Shown here: positions 12,150 to 24,299 of the stretch, in pieces
Numbering within the stretch: the first letter of the stretch is position 1
Layout of the letters: the number at the start of each line of letters is the position of its first letter
Assembly (NCBI GenBank): GCA_030015575.1
Contig: CM057344.1
Coordinates: forward strand, 187,567,044 to 187,631,043
DNA length: 64,000 bases
Source of the DNA: Agapanthus africanus
Lineage: Eukaryota > Streptophyta > Magnoliopsida > Asparagales > Amaryllidaceae
Direction of reading: 5' to 3'
Position numbers and translations under genes: made by a program
Notes under the pieces: generated by a model
Database searches by the model: none
Told to the model about the DNA's origin: nothing
Seen by the model: the letters and a program-made list of their open reading frames with translations, nothing else

Positions 12150-14432
12150 AGTTGATCGGTTCAGGCACGTTATCTAAAAGCGTTGATGTTCTAAATCAAA
12201 GTACAGTTCTTAGTATATGGAACACACATAAGAGGAAGAGTTCAGAAATGAACGGATCCTTCTTAAGGTATTATAGACTAGGTCAGATCAATGCGACCCG
12301 ACTGGCTGAAGTTACATATAGATGCATATTTAAATCAGTTTGAATTTACATCTTGTGAAACTTGCCAGTCATGTCACAAAGATACGATGACCATAGCTCT
12401 GTTTACTGGAAACAGAGAAAGAGTTAGTAAACTCTTGGGATGATACATATTGATGTATGTAGGTTCCCTGTCTACACATGCCAAGACTGGTTCTTTATAC
12501 TTCATTACGTTCTCTGATGATCTCTTTAGATTCAGACATATGTTCTTGTTGAAACACAAGTCCGAACCTTTTGAGATATTCACAGAATATAAGTTGGAAG
12601 TAGAGAACCAAAATACGGGTATAAGTATTATGTCCTTAGATGTGTTCAAGGAGGAGAATACTTGAGCACGGAAATCCTGGACTATTTTAAAGGAGAATGA
12701 GATTCTCTCTCGGCATTACACCTCCGTATACACCATAGCACGATGGTATATCGGGGCGGAGCAGATACACCCTATTTGATATGGTGTGCTCTATGATGAG
12801 TACTACTGAGTTACCTATTTCTTTTTGGGAGTTATGCACTTGAGAAGATGCATACCTATTGAATAGGGTTCAAATCAAATCAGTTGCCTACCGCTTCATA
12901 TGTGATATGGAAAGGGAAGAGCCCATATCTTAAGTTAGTTAAGATTTGGGTTTGTCCGGCCTATGTCTAAAAGCAAAATCCGGACAAGCTCGAGGCAAGG
13001 ACTGTTATGTAGAACTGGAATGTTACAGCTATACAAACTGCAGCTGATGATTTGAAAGAACCAAAGGATTCAATAGTTACCAATGAACCTCAGCCTCTCC
13101 GCCGATCTAGTAGGGTTCCTCACCCACCTGAGAGATACTTCGGTTCCTCTATGACAGTGGGAGCAAGGATTGCATCATGAGATGATGACTCAACTAGTTT
13201 CGAGCTGGCCATCAGGAGTAAGACTCTGTAAGAATGGCTGGATGCTTAGTGATCTGAGATGGAATCCATATACACCAACAAAGTATGGACTTTAGTTGCT
13301 ATATCTGAAGGGTTAAATCCCCATCAGGAGCAAGTATATCTTGAGAAGATTACTTGGTGTAGATGGAAAAGTTGAGACTTTCAAAGCTAGACTTGTTAAA
13401 AGTTTGCATCATTGACCAGGTGTGGATAATGATGAAACCTTTTCAAGTAACCAAGCTTAAGTCCATCCAAATCCTACTTGCCACGGCTACATACCATGAC
13501 TACGATATCTGGGGATTGGGTGTCATGACAGCTTTTCTAAATGATGTTTTAGAAGAGAGCGTCTATAAGTACACAGCCAGAGGGCTTCGTAGACAGTGGG
13601 AGCAGCGGAAACGTGTGCAAGATGTTTTATAGGATAAAGCAGGCATCGTGGAGTTGGAACATCTGTTTTGATGGATTAGTCAAAGAGTTTGACATCATCA
13701 AAATGGTAGATGAACCTTGTATATACAAAAAGGTAGTAGGGAGTATGGTGACGATCCTCGTAGAGTACGTGGATGACATACTCTTGATAGGGAAGGAGTT
13801 TCCTATGCTACGCTCGGTCGATCTCCGCTTATCACAAGGATTCTCCATATAGGATCAAAATGATACCTACTAAATCCTGGGTTTTGGAACTATGAGATAG
13901 ATCTAAATGGATGCTAGGATACTCACTAGCTGTAGTGAGATGGTATCAATCGACCCTGGGGAGAATCACTGGAATGGTTCCAGGGCGATAATGACGACTG
14001 AGTGTCAGTCACAGGCATTGTCTTTACCCTCAGTAAAGGGACGGTATGTTGGAAGAGTTCCAAGCTAGATACCGTGGCATACTAGACGATAAAGGCTGAA
14101 TACATCGCTACTTAAGATGCTACCATAGAGGCAGTCTGGGTGTATAATAGTTCATGAGATGAACTTCGTTCCTACCATTGTGAGACAATGGAGTTATGGC
14201 TTATGCCAAGGAACGCCCGTCCCATCAGTGATCCAGACATATTCTAATGCAGTATCACTTGATCATGGAGATGGTTGATCTCCAGAGTGATCGAGGTTTG
14301 GAGAGAAGACTCAGAGGACAACACAGCGGATCCACTCACAAAGGCCTGTTCCCAGAGACAGACTTTTATGGGATGGTTGAGTATGAGATACTACAACCAC
14401 TGCTACAGATGGCCCTAGTGCAAGTGGGAGAT
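12150..14432 (+). pseudogene. pol: Element C copia pol relics (IN, RT, RNase H)
   Basis: Scattered fragments match Ty1/copia pol in the right order. They are an integrase core (about 12440-12660, ITFSDDLFRFRHMFLLKHKS), the linker before RT (about 13090-13150, RRSSRVPHPPERYF), and RT (about 13240-13860, including VEYVDDILLIG). RNase H follows at about 14020-14400, ending in the ADPLTK-type tail. No open copy remains and breaks are many. This sets the family, but not a firm lineage (Tork/TAR/TNT1-like fits best). Confidence 0.85.
14422..14432 (+). other. Element C polypurine tract
   Basis: AAGTGGGAGAT directly precedes the 3' LTR. The same tract precedes the 3' LTRs of D (to 26376) and E (minus strand, from 39714). 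Confidence 0.85.
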
Positions 14433-16658
14433 TGTTAGTTATATGTATGCCCTAGAGGCCATTACTGTACATATGATGTATATTGTAGTGGATGCTAGGA
14501 CATATATAGGGAGGACTTTCTTGCTCGACATGATAGTATGCTATCTGGTTACTCTTTACCTTAACGTGTACACTGATTGTCTCCATGTTACATGTTGGTA
14601 AAGCCCCTAGGATCTGTACTTGACTACCTGTACTATGATGCGGATCATACTAGTGGGGACATGGTAGTCCATAAGTACATCCTTCAAAGTCCCTAGTCGA
14701 GGGTGTATCGAGACGGGGCATCGATATACCAGAGTAGACTAGCGTATACCTTCTCGACCCATACAGATGGGCGATGGATGATCTCATATCCATTGGTGTT
14801 TGACATCGGAGATGATATACGGGTGCTCAGTGGAGACTGGGTACACTGGACGGACTCGCCGAGAACTCCCAGATGGTATTATACCTCACGTCAGATGGCA
14901 GTTCTCTGGTGACACTAGTACAGAGTAGTCTGTTGACTCGAGATCGTCATAGAGTCTTGTGTGGTTCCCACTGTGCTTTGATTTCCATCTTACCACGTCC
15001 AAGAGGGCGTGCAAAACGGTGGTTTTTGGGTACAGTCCTGAGTCACATGGAGGCAATGAGCGATAGGAGGGGATTCGTCTCTCCCGGTATAGGGAGTTGA
15101 TGTTGCGCTGTGTTCGATTGGCTATAACAGGAAATCCCTGGCCAGGGTTGCTGAGATTTACTGGTAAGTGTTACCTGTAGTTTCTCGAACAGTTATAGAC
15201 CTTATATCGACACGACTTATCGAGCTATTGGGGTCTGACGTTTACCACCCCTAGGCTAGATATGCGACATATCAGACGAACAGACCGGACTGTACGGTAG
15301 TGTTACTGGTCGGATTCACTGGAGTGTGAGCGGGCTTGCTCGTCGATCTTCAGATCGCTCAATACCCGGGTGGCCGTTACGTTTAGCAGACCGCTTGCGG
15401 CTTGTGGGTGTTTGATATGATCATCACCTGCTGCCGGCGTATTGACGAGTCTTTAGAGTCCTACACAGAGGTTTCCTGGCTCAAGCGAAACGAAATAGAA
15501 GCGCATATGAGATATGTGCGGGACCGAGAATAATACGAGTATGTGATACTGTATTCGATTCTCGCGATGTGACATTGATCGGTTATATGCGATATAGCCG
15601 GGTTATCGGATCAAGTGTTGATTCGATAAGATGTTACTAATGATACCAGTCGGTTATGTGCGTCATGACCGGATCGTTAAATCAAGTGTTGATTTAATGA
15701 TTTAATGCATAATTATATATTTGATATATTACTTTGCATTAACTAGTATCGGTTCACTTTAAATGGATTTTCTCGCTCGGTTGTGCGCATTGCATATGCG
15801 ATATGATTTTGTGCACTTGTTTGTATCATATTTGATGATACATGCAAATTAGGGTTTGTGTAAAGAATTAAACCTTGGTTAAAGAAATGGTTAGGGTTTT
15901 TATTTGATTATTCATTTATTCATTTGTTTTTATTTTTTTGGAAATAAATTGCATAAAATAGAATGGTGGCTTCTTTTGTTTTCTTTCATGAAGCTTCATG
16001 AACTTTTGACTTAGTCACCATTTTGTCTCATGCTTAACCCTAACCAATTCAATTAACTCAAGTTAATTCTCTACACCTAACCATGATGAGAATTATGATA
16101 AGAATGGATTTTTATTTATTCTTTAATACTTATCATAATATTTATCATCTTCTTGCTTTCTTCTTCTTCTTCATTTTTTCAAGAAGAAAAGCTTGACTAC
16201 ATCAATGGTGGATTGATGAAATGAGTGAGAAATCCAATTCTAAAGTCTACCCACTTCCTATTTTCTCATCCTCTACCTCTTGCCAAGTAGTAGAGTGTGT
16301 TTCCTTCACAAGTTTTCATGGCTTGGTGAAGGTGGAGCTTGATTTAGCGATGCCTCGACGTAGATCATCTTCGGCATGGACATCGACGACCTAGCTCGCC
16401 TATTCTCCGATGAAGCCGACGCTTGAGCCCGAATTCTTTTTGGACAGCAAAGGACTTTGTTACGGAGCTATGGAGGCGGAGAACCGGATCTACAAAGGTT
16501 GTATTTCCGTATCTCTTAGTTAAGTGTTAACTAGTTTAGCTTTTTCGCCTAGTTTTCTAGCAAACGATTCGTAGTCGGGTCTCTCGGCACCTAGATTTTT
16601 TGAAAATGGCATGTTCGATGCCTTGCGAGACCTCACTAGGGTGCCTAGGAACCCTACA
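14433..16658 (+). repeat. Element C 3' LTR
   Basis: 2226 bp, the same length as the 5' copy and about 98.8 % identical by eye. It ends CTACA, followed by the target duplication CCTTT. Confidence 0.93.
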
Positions 16659-16684
16659 CCTTTCCATCCCCACAAACTTCTCCA

Positions 16685-17944
16685 CAAATGTTGGACCCAA
16701 CACTTATTGATAGAGCTCCATTTCCAAATAGGTTGAGGCCCAACAAACCCAATGCCCAAATGGAGAAGCTTGTGGACATGTTTAAGCAAGTTAACATCAA
16801 CATCCCTCTCCTAGATGCTATCCAACAAGTTCCGTCCTATGCGAAAACTCTTTAAAACTTGTGCACTAGGAAGAGAAAGACTCAAGTGCCGAAAAAAGTG
16901 TTCATGTCGAGTACTGTAGACACGGCTTTTCCCCAACAGTTACCAAGGAAACGTAAGAACCCTGGCTGTCCTACTATTTCTATTTCTATTGGGGAAAAAC
17001 ACATTAACCGTGCTTTACTTGACCTTGGCACTAGTGTTAACTTTCTTCCATATTCAGTTTATGAGCAACTAGGTATCAGAGTGTTATAACCCTCGAACAT
17101 AACTCTTCAGATGGCCGACCGTTCAATCACCAAACCTAGGGGTGAACTTGAGGATGTGTTGATAAAAATCGGGGAATTTTTATTCCCTGTGGACTTTATT
17201 GTACTTGATACACGGCCTGTAGTGAACCCACGGAATCAAATTCCGGTGATTCTTGGTCGCCCATTTTTGGCCACTTCCAATGCTATCATCAACTGTCGTA
17301 ATGGTTGTATGACCCTATCCTTCGGGAATAGGTCAATTGAGCTCAACATTTACAAGTTAGAAAGTCAACCCTCCGATCCTCATAATCGAGTATGTTCTGT
17401 CGAATTAATGGATGTCGACAGCAGCGAATTTGATGATCCTCATGATACTGATCTTGACTCTTTTCATATGTTGTTGTTTGACCCAACTATGTATGATACA
17501 TATACGGACTCTTCCACTGAGTTGTCCGGGTCAACAACTAACACTGAGTATGAACCGTTTTTGGAGTCTGAAGATCACCCCGCACTTTATGATGACATTA
17601 TTTTTCGGGGTATTGATGAGACTTTTGAGGAAATCTTCGCTGATGAACTCGCATTTTTGAAAGACATGGGTGTTGAGATGAATCATCTCCAAAACAAAAA
17701 AATTGAACCTCCACCCCTTCTTCTGGACTGTAAAAAGAATGCGAGTAATCCATCACAATCACTGAGTCGTCTCTCCAAAATGAGACGCAAATACATTCTA
17801 TTTCACCACTTACCCTTTCCCTACTTCTTATTCCACCAACCGATGCACTATATTGATAAAATTTTCGAATGGTTGCTATTGACCTTCGGTCTTTGCAAAG
17901 CTTGGCATCGACCAATGATCTTGACCCCCTCTTGTGATTTTTAA
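16685..17944 (+). pseudogene. Element B retroviral aspartyl protease and tail (fossil)
   Basis: This continues B after C. It opens with the conserved stretch before the protease (about 16760-16860, VNINIPLLDAIQQVPSYAKT). The protease domain follows (about 16970-17360): GCPTISISIGEKHINRALLD, the DLGTSVN active-site block, VDFIVLDTRP, and PVILGRPFLATSNAIINCRN. An acidic tail of about 190 residues runs to 17940. In autonomous relatives RT follows here; in B non-coding DNA with PPT-like tracts follows. Broken, with few breaks. Confidence 0.85.
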
Positions 17945-18433
17945 AAGATTAACATTGTTTAACTCAAGTTTGGGGGGATGCAATCTGGCTCTTGAAAAGA
18001 AAATTTTTACACAATATTGTGAGCCAAAGAATAAGTTTGGGGGAGGATTTTTCACGATCATATTTATTGCCCCCATTAATAAATTTTTTCCCAGGATTAC
18101 AGGTTTTTGTGATCAAGCGGATGGCAACAGTGAGGACACTGTTGAAAGCATGTTTGGGGGAGGTTTGTGCTTATTTTCGCATCATTTACATCATACTTTG
18201 CATAAGCACAAAACATTTTCTAAAACCTATAAAAATTTAAAAAAAAAATTTTATTTGTACATAAATAAGATAATAAAAGATTAGATAGTGAAAAATTACA
18301 TCCAAAGGATTGGAAAAATTTAAGAAAACCTAGATAATTAGAAGTTTTCTTAAACGAATTAGTAATAAGTAGTTATGAGCCGTTGTCCCAAGGGTTAGTA
18401 AGATTAAGGAAGTCACTAATCTGAGGATAAAAA
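17945..18433 (+). other. Element B post-protease non-coding segment with three PPT-like tracts
   Basis: The purine word AAGTTTGGGGGA or a close form occurs at 17966, 18033 and about 18151. All resemble the true PPT of B at 29505-29517. The segment runs to the insertion site of D, in an A-run. Confidence 0.7.
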
Positions 18434-20649
18434 TGTTGGAGATAGTGCCCTCAGAGTCAATTATTGGATCGCAGGCACGTGATTGCAATGATTGAGCGAG
18501 GACCTATCCCGGTAGGACAGTCTTACTCGAGATGATAGTATGCTATCTGGTTTATCTTTATCATCGTGTACTGCTTTAGGTGACCTGACATGTCGCTATT
18601 ACACGTTGATAGAGCCCCTATGATTCTTGCTTGACTACCAGCAGTATGATGGCGATCATATACGTGGGAGCTGGTAGTCTATAAGCACATCCTTAAAAGG
18701 TCCCTAGTCGTAGGAGTTTCGAGACAGGGCATCGATACTCCATTAGTAGACTAGTGTATACAGTCGAGACCCCGACGAGGGGCGGTGGCCGGTCTCACAA
18801 GCCACTGGTGTCAGTTGGTTCACCTAAGATGTATACATGTGCTCATTGGGTTATGAGTACACCGGACAGGACTCGCCGGGAACCTGCTAGTTGGTCTTAT
18901 ACCAGACGTCAGATAGCAGTTCCCTGGTGACATGTGTACAGGTTAGTTCATCGATCTGAGGATCGTCATTTGTCTCGTGTGAGTTCCCACTGTGCTTTGA
19001 TTACTACCCTACCACGGCTCAAAGGAGTCGTGCAAACAGGTTTTAGTTGGGTACAGTCCCGAGCCACATGGAGGCAGTGAGCGGATCTTCAGGGGTTCTT
19101 CTTTCCCGGTATTGGGGGTGAGGTCGCGCTGTGTCTAGGAGAGCCATTACGCAAAGCCCTCGGCCGAGGCAGGAGATTTACTGGTAGGTATTCCAGTAGT
19201 ATCTCAGGGCGTTCTGGGCTACACTCCGACACGACTTGTACCGCTTTTGGGGGTCTGACTTTTACCAACCCCCTAGGCCCGACATGCGATGCTCATAGAC
19301 GAACGGACCGGACTGTACGGATATTGTCACTGACAGGCTCAGTAGGGTGTCAGGATGAGTTCGCTCATCGACGTCCCTTTTGGTCAATAGCTGGTGGTCC
19401 GTCACGTATTGGCTAATACCTGTGACGTGCTAGTGGTTAAATCCACAGCCATAGTATTGACGAGTCTTTAGAGTCCACCACACTTACAGTTACTCAGGCT
19501 TTCGGGCGAAACGCTGTAGAGGCCGTATGGAGATATGGCAGGGTCCGATCAGATACGTGCGGTATTGCACGGATCACGATCGGACAGTTTGTACTAGTTG
19601 CCGTATAGTTATATGGCAGGGTTCGATCTGATACGTGCGGTATTGCACGGATCAGGATCGAACGGATATTACTAGCCGGCTTTGGTTTAAGCCGGATCCT
19701 AGTTTAGTACAATGTAGATTTTGTCTCATTGCATTTGTATCCGGACGGAATACAGATGCGGGTGTGTATGCACAGTATCGGGTTTTCCTGTAATTTGTTA
19801 CGGGACCAGTTTTCTGGAGTTGCCAGTTTGCATTCCGTTCCGGCCGGCTTTCCTTTGTTCTTTCCCGGCCGGACTTTTCCGATGGAAGGGGGTTATTTGC
19901 GAAGTTTGCAAATAACACTTTGTGGAGGATTTATTTGCATAAGGATTGATATGTTAAGCATCTTTGCTTTTAATGCATTTATTGTGATAAGAATGGATTT
20001 GATTTGGATTTGAGTTTTGTGATGATTATGTCTAGGATGTGGTCACCTCTTTTCACTTCCTACACTCACCTCCTTTCATGCTTCATAATCTTGGCTCCTC
20101 CATTTTCTAAGTATGAGAGTTTTCATTAGAAAAGAGAGAAGAAGAAAAGAAAAAGTAGAGAGCTTCATCTTTGAGAGAGTAGCATTCTTGATCTCATTTT
20201 TGATGCTAGAAAAATGCAAGCACCATTTTTCTTACCTTGATTCCTCCTTCATCTACAAATGGCAACAAACCCCAAAAGAGACTATGATTCTACACTACAC
20301 TTCCTACAGCATATCTTGAGCATGTCGAGTTGCCGGCTTCATGCCCGAGTTGCCTCGGTATTGAGGCGGGAGCGCGTAAAAGACACAGGCGATGTGGTGC
20401 CCTTCCGGCGAGGAGGCGACGATGTGGAGGTAAGACTTTCCGCGGGAGATCAGGACGATGACGAGAAGACCGGAGGATTCGGATCTCTCGGTATACTTCT
20501 CTTCCCATCTCTTGATTGCTAGCATTAGGTTAATGGTAAACGATCCGGGTTTTCATTGTCCGCGGTAGCGCCGGTTTCCGAGTAAGGAAAAATTTTGATT
20601 CCGCATTTTGGCCTAGAGTACGAGGCCGGGGCGCTGCCGTAGCGCAACA
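18434..20649 (+). repeat. Element D 5' LTR
   Basis: 2216 bp, TGTTGG to CAACA. A 78-bp block is tandemly duplicated inside it (about 19522-19678), containing the inverted repeat GTGC-GGTATT-GCAC. Its 5' third shares blocks with C's LTR. Confidence 0.93.
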
Positions 20650-20662
20650 TGGTATCAGAGCC
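20650..20662 (+). other. Element D primer-binding site (tRNA-iMet)
   Basis: TGGTATCAGAGCC follows the LTR with no gap. Confidence 0.92.
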
Positions 20663-22900
20663 ACGCCATTGACCTTACCTAGCTTGTTCTAATGTGTTTT
20701 GCATTTCCGATCGAACAAAATCCCAAAAACCACATTTCCTTTGCATCAGTTTTCTGTTGGAATTTTTTGGTGTCTAAAAATTTTTCAGGTTGTAGAAAAC
20801 TGATGTACATGATATTATAAGACTACTGTAAAAATTCGACGCATTCAGTCGAGCACTCAAGCGCGGAACCGCGGCCAAACCCCCCTTGGGCCGCGGTTCC
20901 GCCGCACTTTAGTGTCTTCACTGTGCGCAATTTTTCCAGTGGTCTTATGGGACAATTTTGGGGGTTTTGGGATATTAAATTTGGGCCCAGATCTTCTATG
21001 ACTGCTACAGTTTTACTTGAGGGCCCACTTGTTAATTGTTTGATCGATCGGATATTTTTAAACACATTATTTCACAGTATTTACATTATATCTGCGACCG
21101 TGAATGTCACTTGATCGGTAAATCCCGTCTAACTGCTATAGCCCGGTTAGACGGATTTGCGAACGTGACTTTCACGTTGATGTTCTATGTTTATGCTGTG
21201 TTGTTGCGGATCGGTCGTGGGGGATAGCCTGGATGCAATGCTAGTACAGTTTTGTTGTATTATGTACATTTGATATTGCGGGGCGAGCGTCCGACATGTG
21301 GACTGCCGTCACTGCCTGATTGTATTATTCTTTTGGGGCACGACCTGGTTGCGGTCGATGTACCCGGTGTATGTATATTTTACTTTCTGTACTAGGATTA
21401 CCCCGCGGAGGGGTGCACGGATAGCCGGGTACTAGAGGGCAACGGGCTCGCATCTCATGGCATTGAGACGGAGGGGGCTTCACTCTAGGATTGGCGGGCT
21501 ATTCGCCGCACTCGTAGGGGGTACAGGTTGACCCAGGAGGGGTGCCCAAGTTACCGGATTCCGTGAAGTGCTGGGTGGTCCATTCACGGTGCTGAAGGGG
21601 GCTGCCTCGCTTCAGGTTTTGGCGGGTGACTTGCCGCGCCCGTAGGGGTCTAGGTTTTCATTGCACAGGCTATCCACACGACCAGAGGAACGTCGGGTTT
21701 CTGCAGCGGCTCTGTGAAACCCGGGGCTTCCAGATATCTGTATTGTTCTGTGATGCTGTACATTTCTGTGATGTTGCATTTTATCACGCCTTGAGCGAAT
21801 ATAATATATTGGTATATATATTAGTAGATGTTGTATATGTTTTGCATCCGCGCTAGTCCAGTCCCCGCTCTGTCGTTAGTTAAGTAACCTAACGGGTGAT
21901 GACGGGACCCAGTGGTGAATGCGGATGGCATATACGTACATCAGTATATTTTCGTTCTCTGTGGTGTGATCATATGATGGGACTGCGTTGATTCAGATCA
22001 ATGCAAGCTAAACAAACCTATTCTGATGTTGTTGGAACATTTTTCAAAAAGCTGTTATTGCAAGGACGTTCACTTTTGTTTTGCATCGTGGTATTCATTT
22101 AGAATATCCTGCTCCTCAGTCAACGAGGCAAGGGCCGAGATCCCTTCACCGGGAGTGACCCCTTGGACAAAAGTTTGCGTCAGGGTAATAACTTCACTAT
22201 AGCCGATTACTTTTGCTTTGCATCATGGTATTCAGTTGGAATATCCTGCACCTCATTCTACGGGGAAAGAGCCGAGATCCCTTCACCGGGAGTGACCTCT
22301 TTAGCAAAGGTTTCGTCACTATATTTTTATAAAAAGTTGTGCAGTTCCTTCAACGATATCAAGTTCATTACGTTAAAGGTTTTTCGCCAAAAACCAGTCG
22401 TAGCCCTCCGTCATTTCAGATTAGTATTACTTAGTATTCGTGCTGCGTATGTCGTGCTTAGCCGAGGCGTAGTATTCGGTAGCTATGTAGTGCTTTTCTG
22501 TTGCATGGATATGTGATTGGTTAGGACAGTCGTACGGTCATTTTGGCTCAGTCAAGGACTCGTGCGGGTGGGTCTAATGCAATCAAGATAATGACGGGTT
22601 GAACTTGACTAGGATCCTTTGATATGTTGGCTCAGTCAAGGTCACTTGGGTCCTAGGGGTAAAAAATCACATCGGGAGTTTCAAAAGAACTGAAACTTGC
22701 CAGGCATGCGCATACCTTCTGGAGTGTGGTGACTTGAGTGGATTCCGTCAAGTTATCATGCGATGATATTTGGATCCCGATTCCCACTGATGAGTTAGTT
22801 TACTCCTCGGGTGACCCCGACTAATTCTTCTTTCAGGTTTGGAGGAGAATTTGAGGTACAGTGGGAGGTTTCCAGATTAGACAAAGTGATAACCATTCTG
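20663..22900 (+). other. Element D long leader without recognisable gag
   Basis: No supported coding region. It parallels C's leader: a block around the word GAGGGGTGCACGGATAGCC; a GTTAGTTAAGTAACCTAACG inverted repeat (about 21873-21892; C has its counterpart near 10413); a tandem pair of blocks with CACCGGGAGTGACC (about 22072-22310); and TTGGCTCAGTCAAGG repeats where C has TTGGCCTTTGTCAAGG. Confidence 0.6.
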
Positions 22901-23070
22901 ATCTAGGTTAGAGTGCACGCTGAGTGTTTCTTTTCTCTCTCTCTTTGGCAGCGATCATTGACCCGACCTTAAGACTATGACTCAGTGACCAAGTTGACCG
23001 AACCTTCTTAACACTGGCTTTTGGATTGTCAGAGTTGCAGACCTCATTGCCACTCCTACTTTTACCCTTT

Positions 23071-23790
23071 TCTCCAGGACACCCCGTATTACTACGAACG
23101 TCCACTTCCATTGGACAAAACCATCGTATGGTTATATACGAACTCGAAGGACTTCAAGGATGGTTTCTGGTTCTGGAGAAAACGAATAGGATTATTCAGT
23201 TGTCTTTTTCTTTTCACCTTCTCTCAGGTTGCGAGTACTCCTTGGTTTAGGAGTAGTACACCTATTACGCAAATTGGATAGTCTTCTTCCAAACCATAGG
23301 CTGGTGCCGACGGGTAGGGAATGAAGAAAACCTGTTAGCCTAAACGGTGTATAGAAGGTATTAAGATTAAGACAAAGCAAGGGATTAGTAAGAGGGCAAA
23401 GTAAAGTGCGACTGATATTCACGACCAAACCAAGTATTTCTTCGCCAATCCTAAATCACCTTTGTATTTCTCCAGGACACTCCGTATCACTACGAAGATC
23501 CACAGTTTATTGGATACTCCATCGTATGGTTATATACGAACTCGAAAGGAACTTGTTCCAGTTCGGGGATGGATTCTGGTTCAGGAGAAATAGGAATAAA
23601 GTACATTCAGGTGTCTTTTATCTGCACCTTCTCTCGCATTGCGAGTGTTCCTAGGATTGGGACAGTACACCCTTTATGCTTTTTGGATGGTCTTCTTCCA
23701 AACCATAGGCTGGTGCCGAACGGTAGGGAAAGAAGAAAACCATTTGGCCTAAAGGGGTGTACAGAAGATAATGACTAAAGACATATAAAG
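23071..23790 (+). repeat. 398-bp direct duplication in element D
   Basis: A segment starting TCTCCAGGACAC at 23071 recurs at 23469. Both copies contain CATCGTATGGTTATATACGA and the block TCTTCCAAACCATAGGCTGG. Part of the same duplication is visible on the minus strand in E (about 42300-42860), so it predates the split of D and E. Confidence 0.8.
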
Positions 23791-24299
23791 GGATTTAGAG
23801 AAGTGACAAAGAATTATACGGTTATAGTTGTGAATCTGGATAATGGAAGAGGCATTACTAGGAATACCAGGATACCCCAACGAAACATTTCAATGTTTCA
23901 GTTTCACTGTGTACTGTTAATGGAAAACTGATTTCCCGATTAGACACTCACTCCAGAGTATGTATTTACCAGGTATGATTCTCACATCTGTATGGTTTTA
24001 CAGATGCTGAGTGGGAGTAAGTTATTGGGAATTAGGTGATCATCCTCATTATATCGGGATTCGTTGTAATCGGTGATATTTGAGGAGATCATCTGGGCTG
24101 TTTGCCGGTCGGCAAATATTTGGTTTTGAATATCCGCTGTTGTGCACCAATTTCAAATTGATATATCTGTACGTCTATTTTCATAGAGTGAGATATACCT
24201 TTTGATATTATGTCGATGACATTTACCTGTATCAGTGGATGGTTAGGTAAGGAGCATCAAACAGCGGTGTAATTCTTCTTAACTATAAGTACAGTTTTC

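Larger units (their letters stand above)
6255..16658 (+). mobile_element. Element C: Ty1/copia LTR retrotransposon nested in B
   Basis: Two 2226-bp LTRs flank a 5.95 kb interior. It starts TGTTAG and the 3' LTR ends CTACA. The flanks CCTTC (6250-6254) and CCTTT (16659-16663) fit a 5-bp target duplication with one change. The interior has a tRNA-iMet-type PBS, a 3 kb non-coding leader, relics of copia integrase, RT and RNase H, and a PPT. About 26 differences between the LTRs (1.2 %) suggest an insertion near 0.5 My. The interior is far more decayed than the LTRs. Confidence 0.92.

Noticed and set aside
18429-18433. AAAAA as strong proof of D's target duplication
   Set aside because: The flank matches at both ends, but an A-run is weak evidence on its own. 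D's boundaries rest on the LTR pair, PBS and PPT instead.
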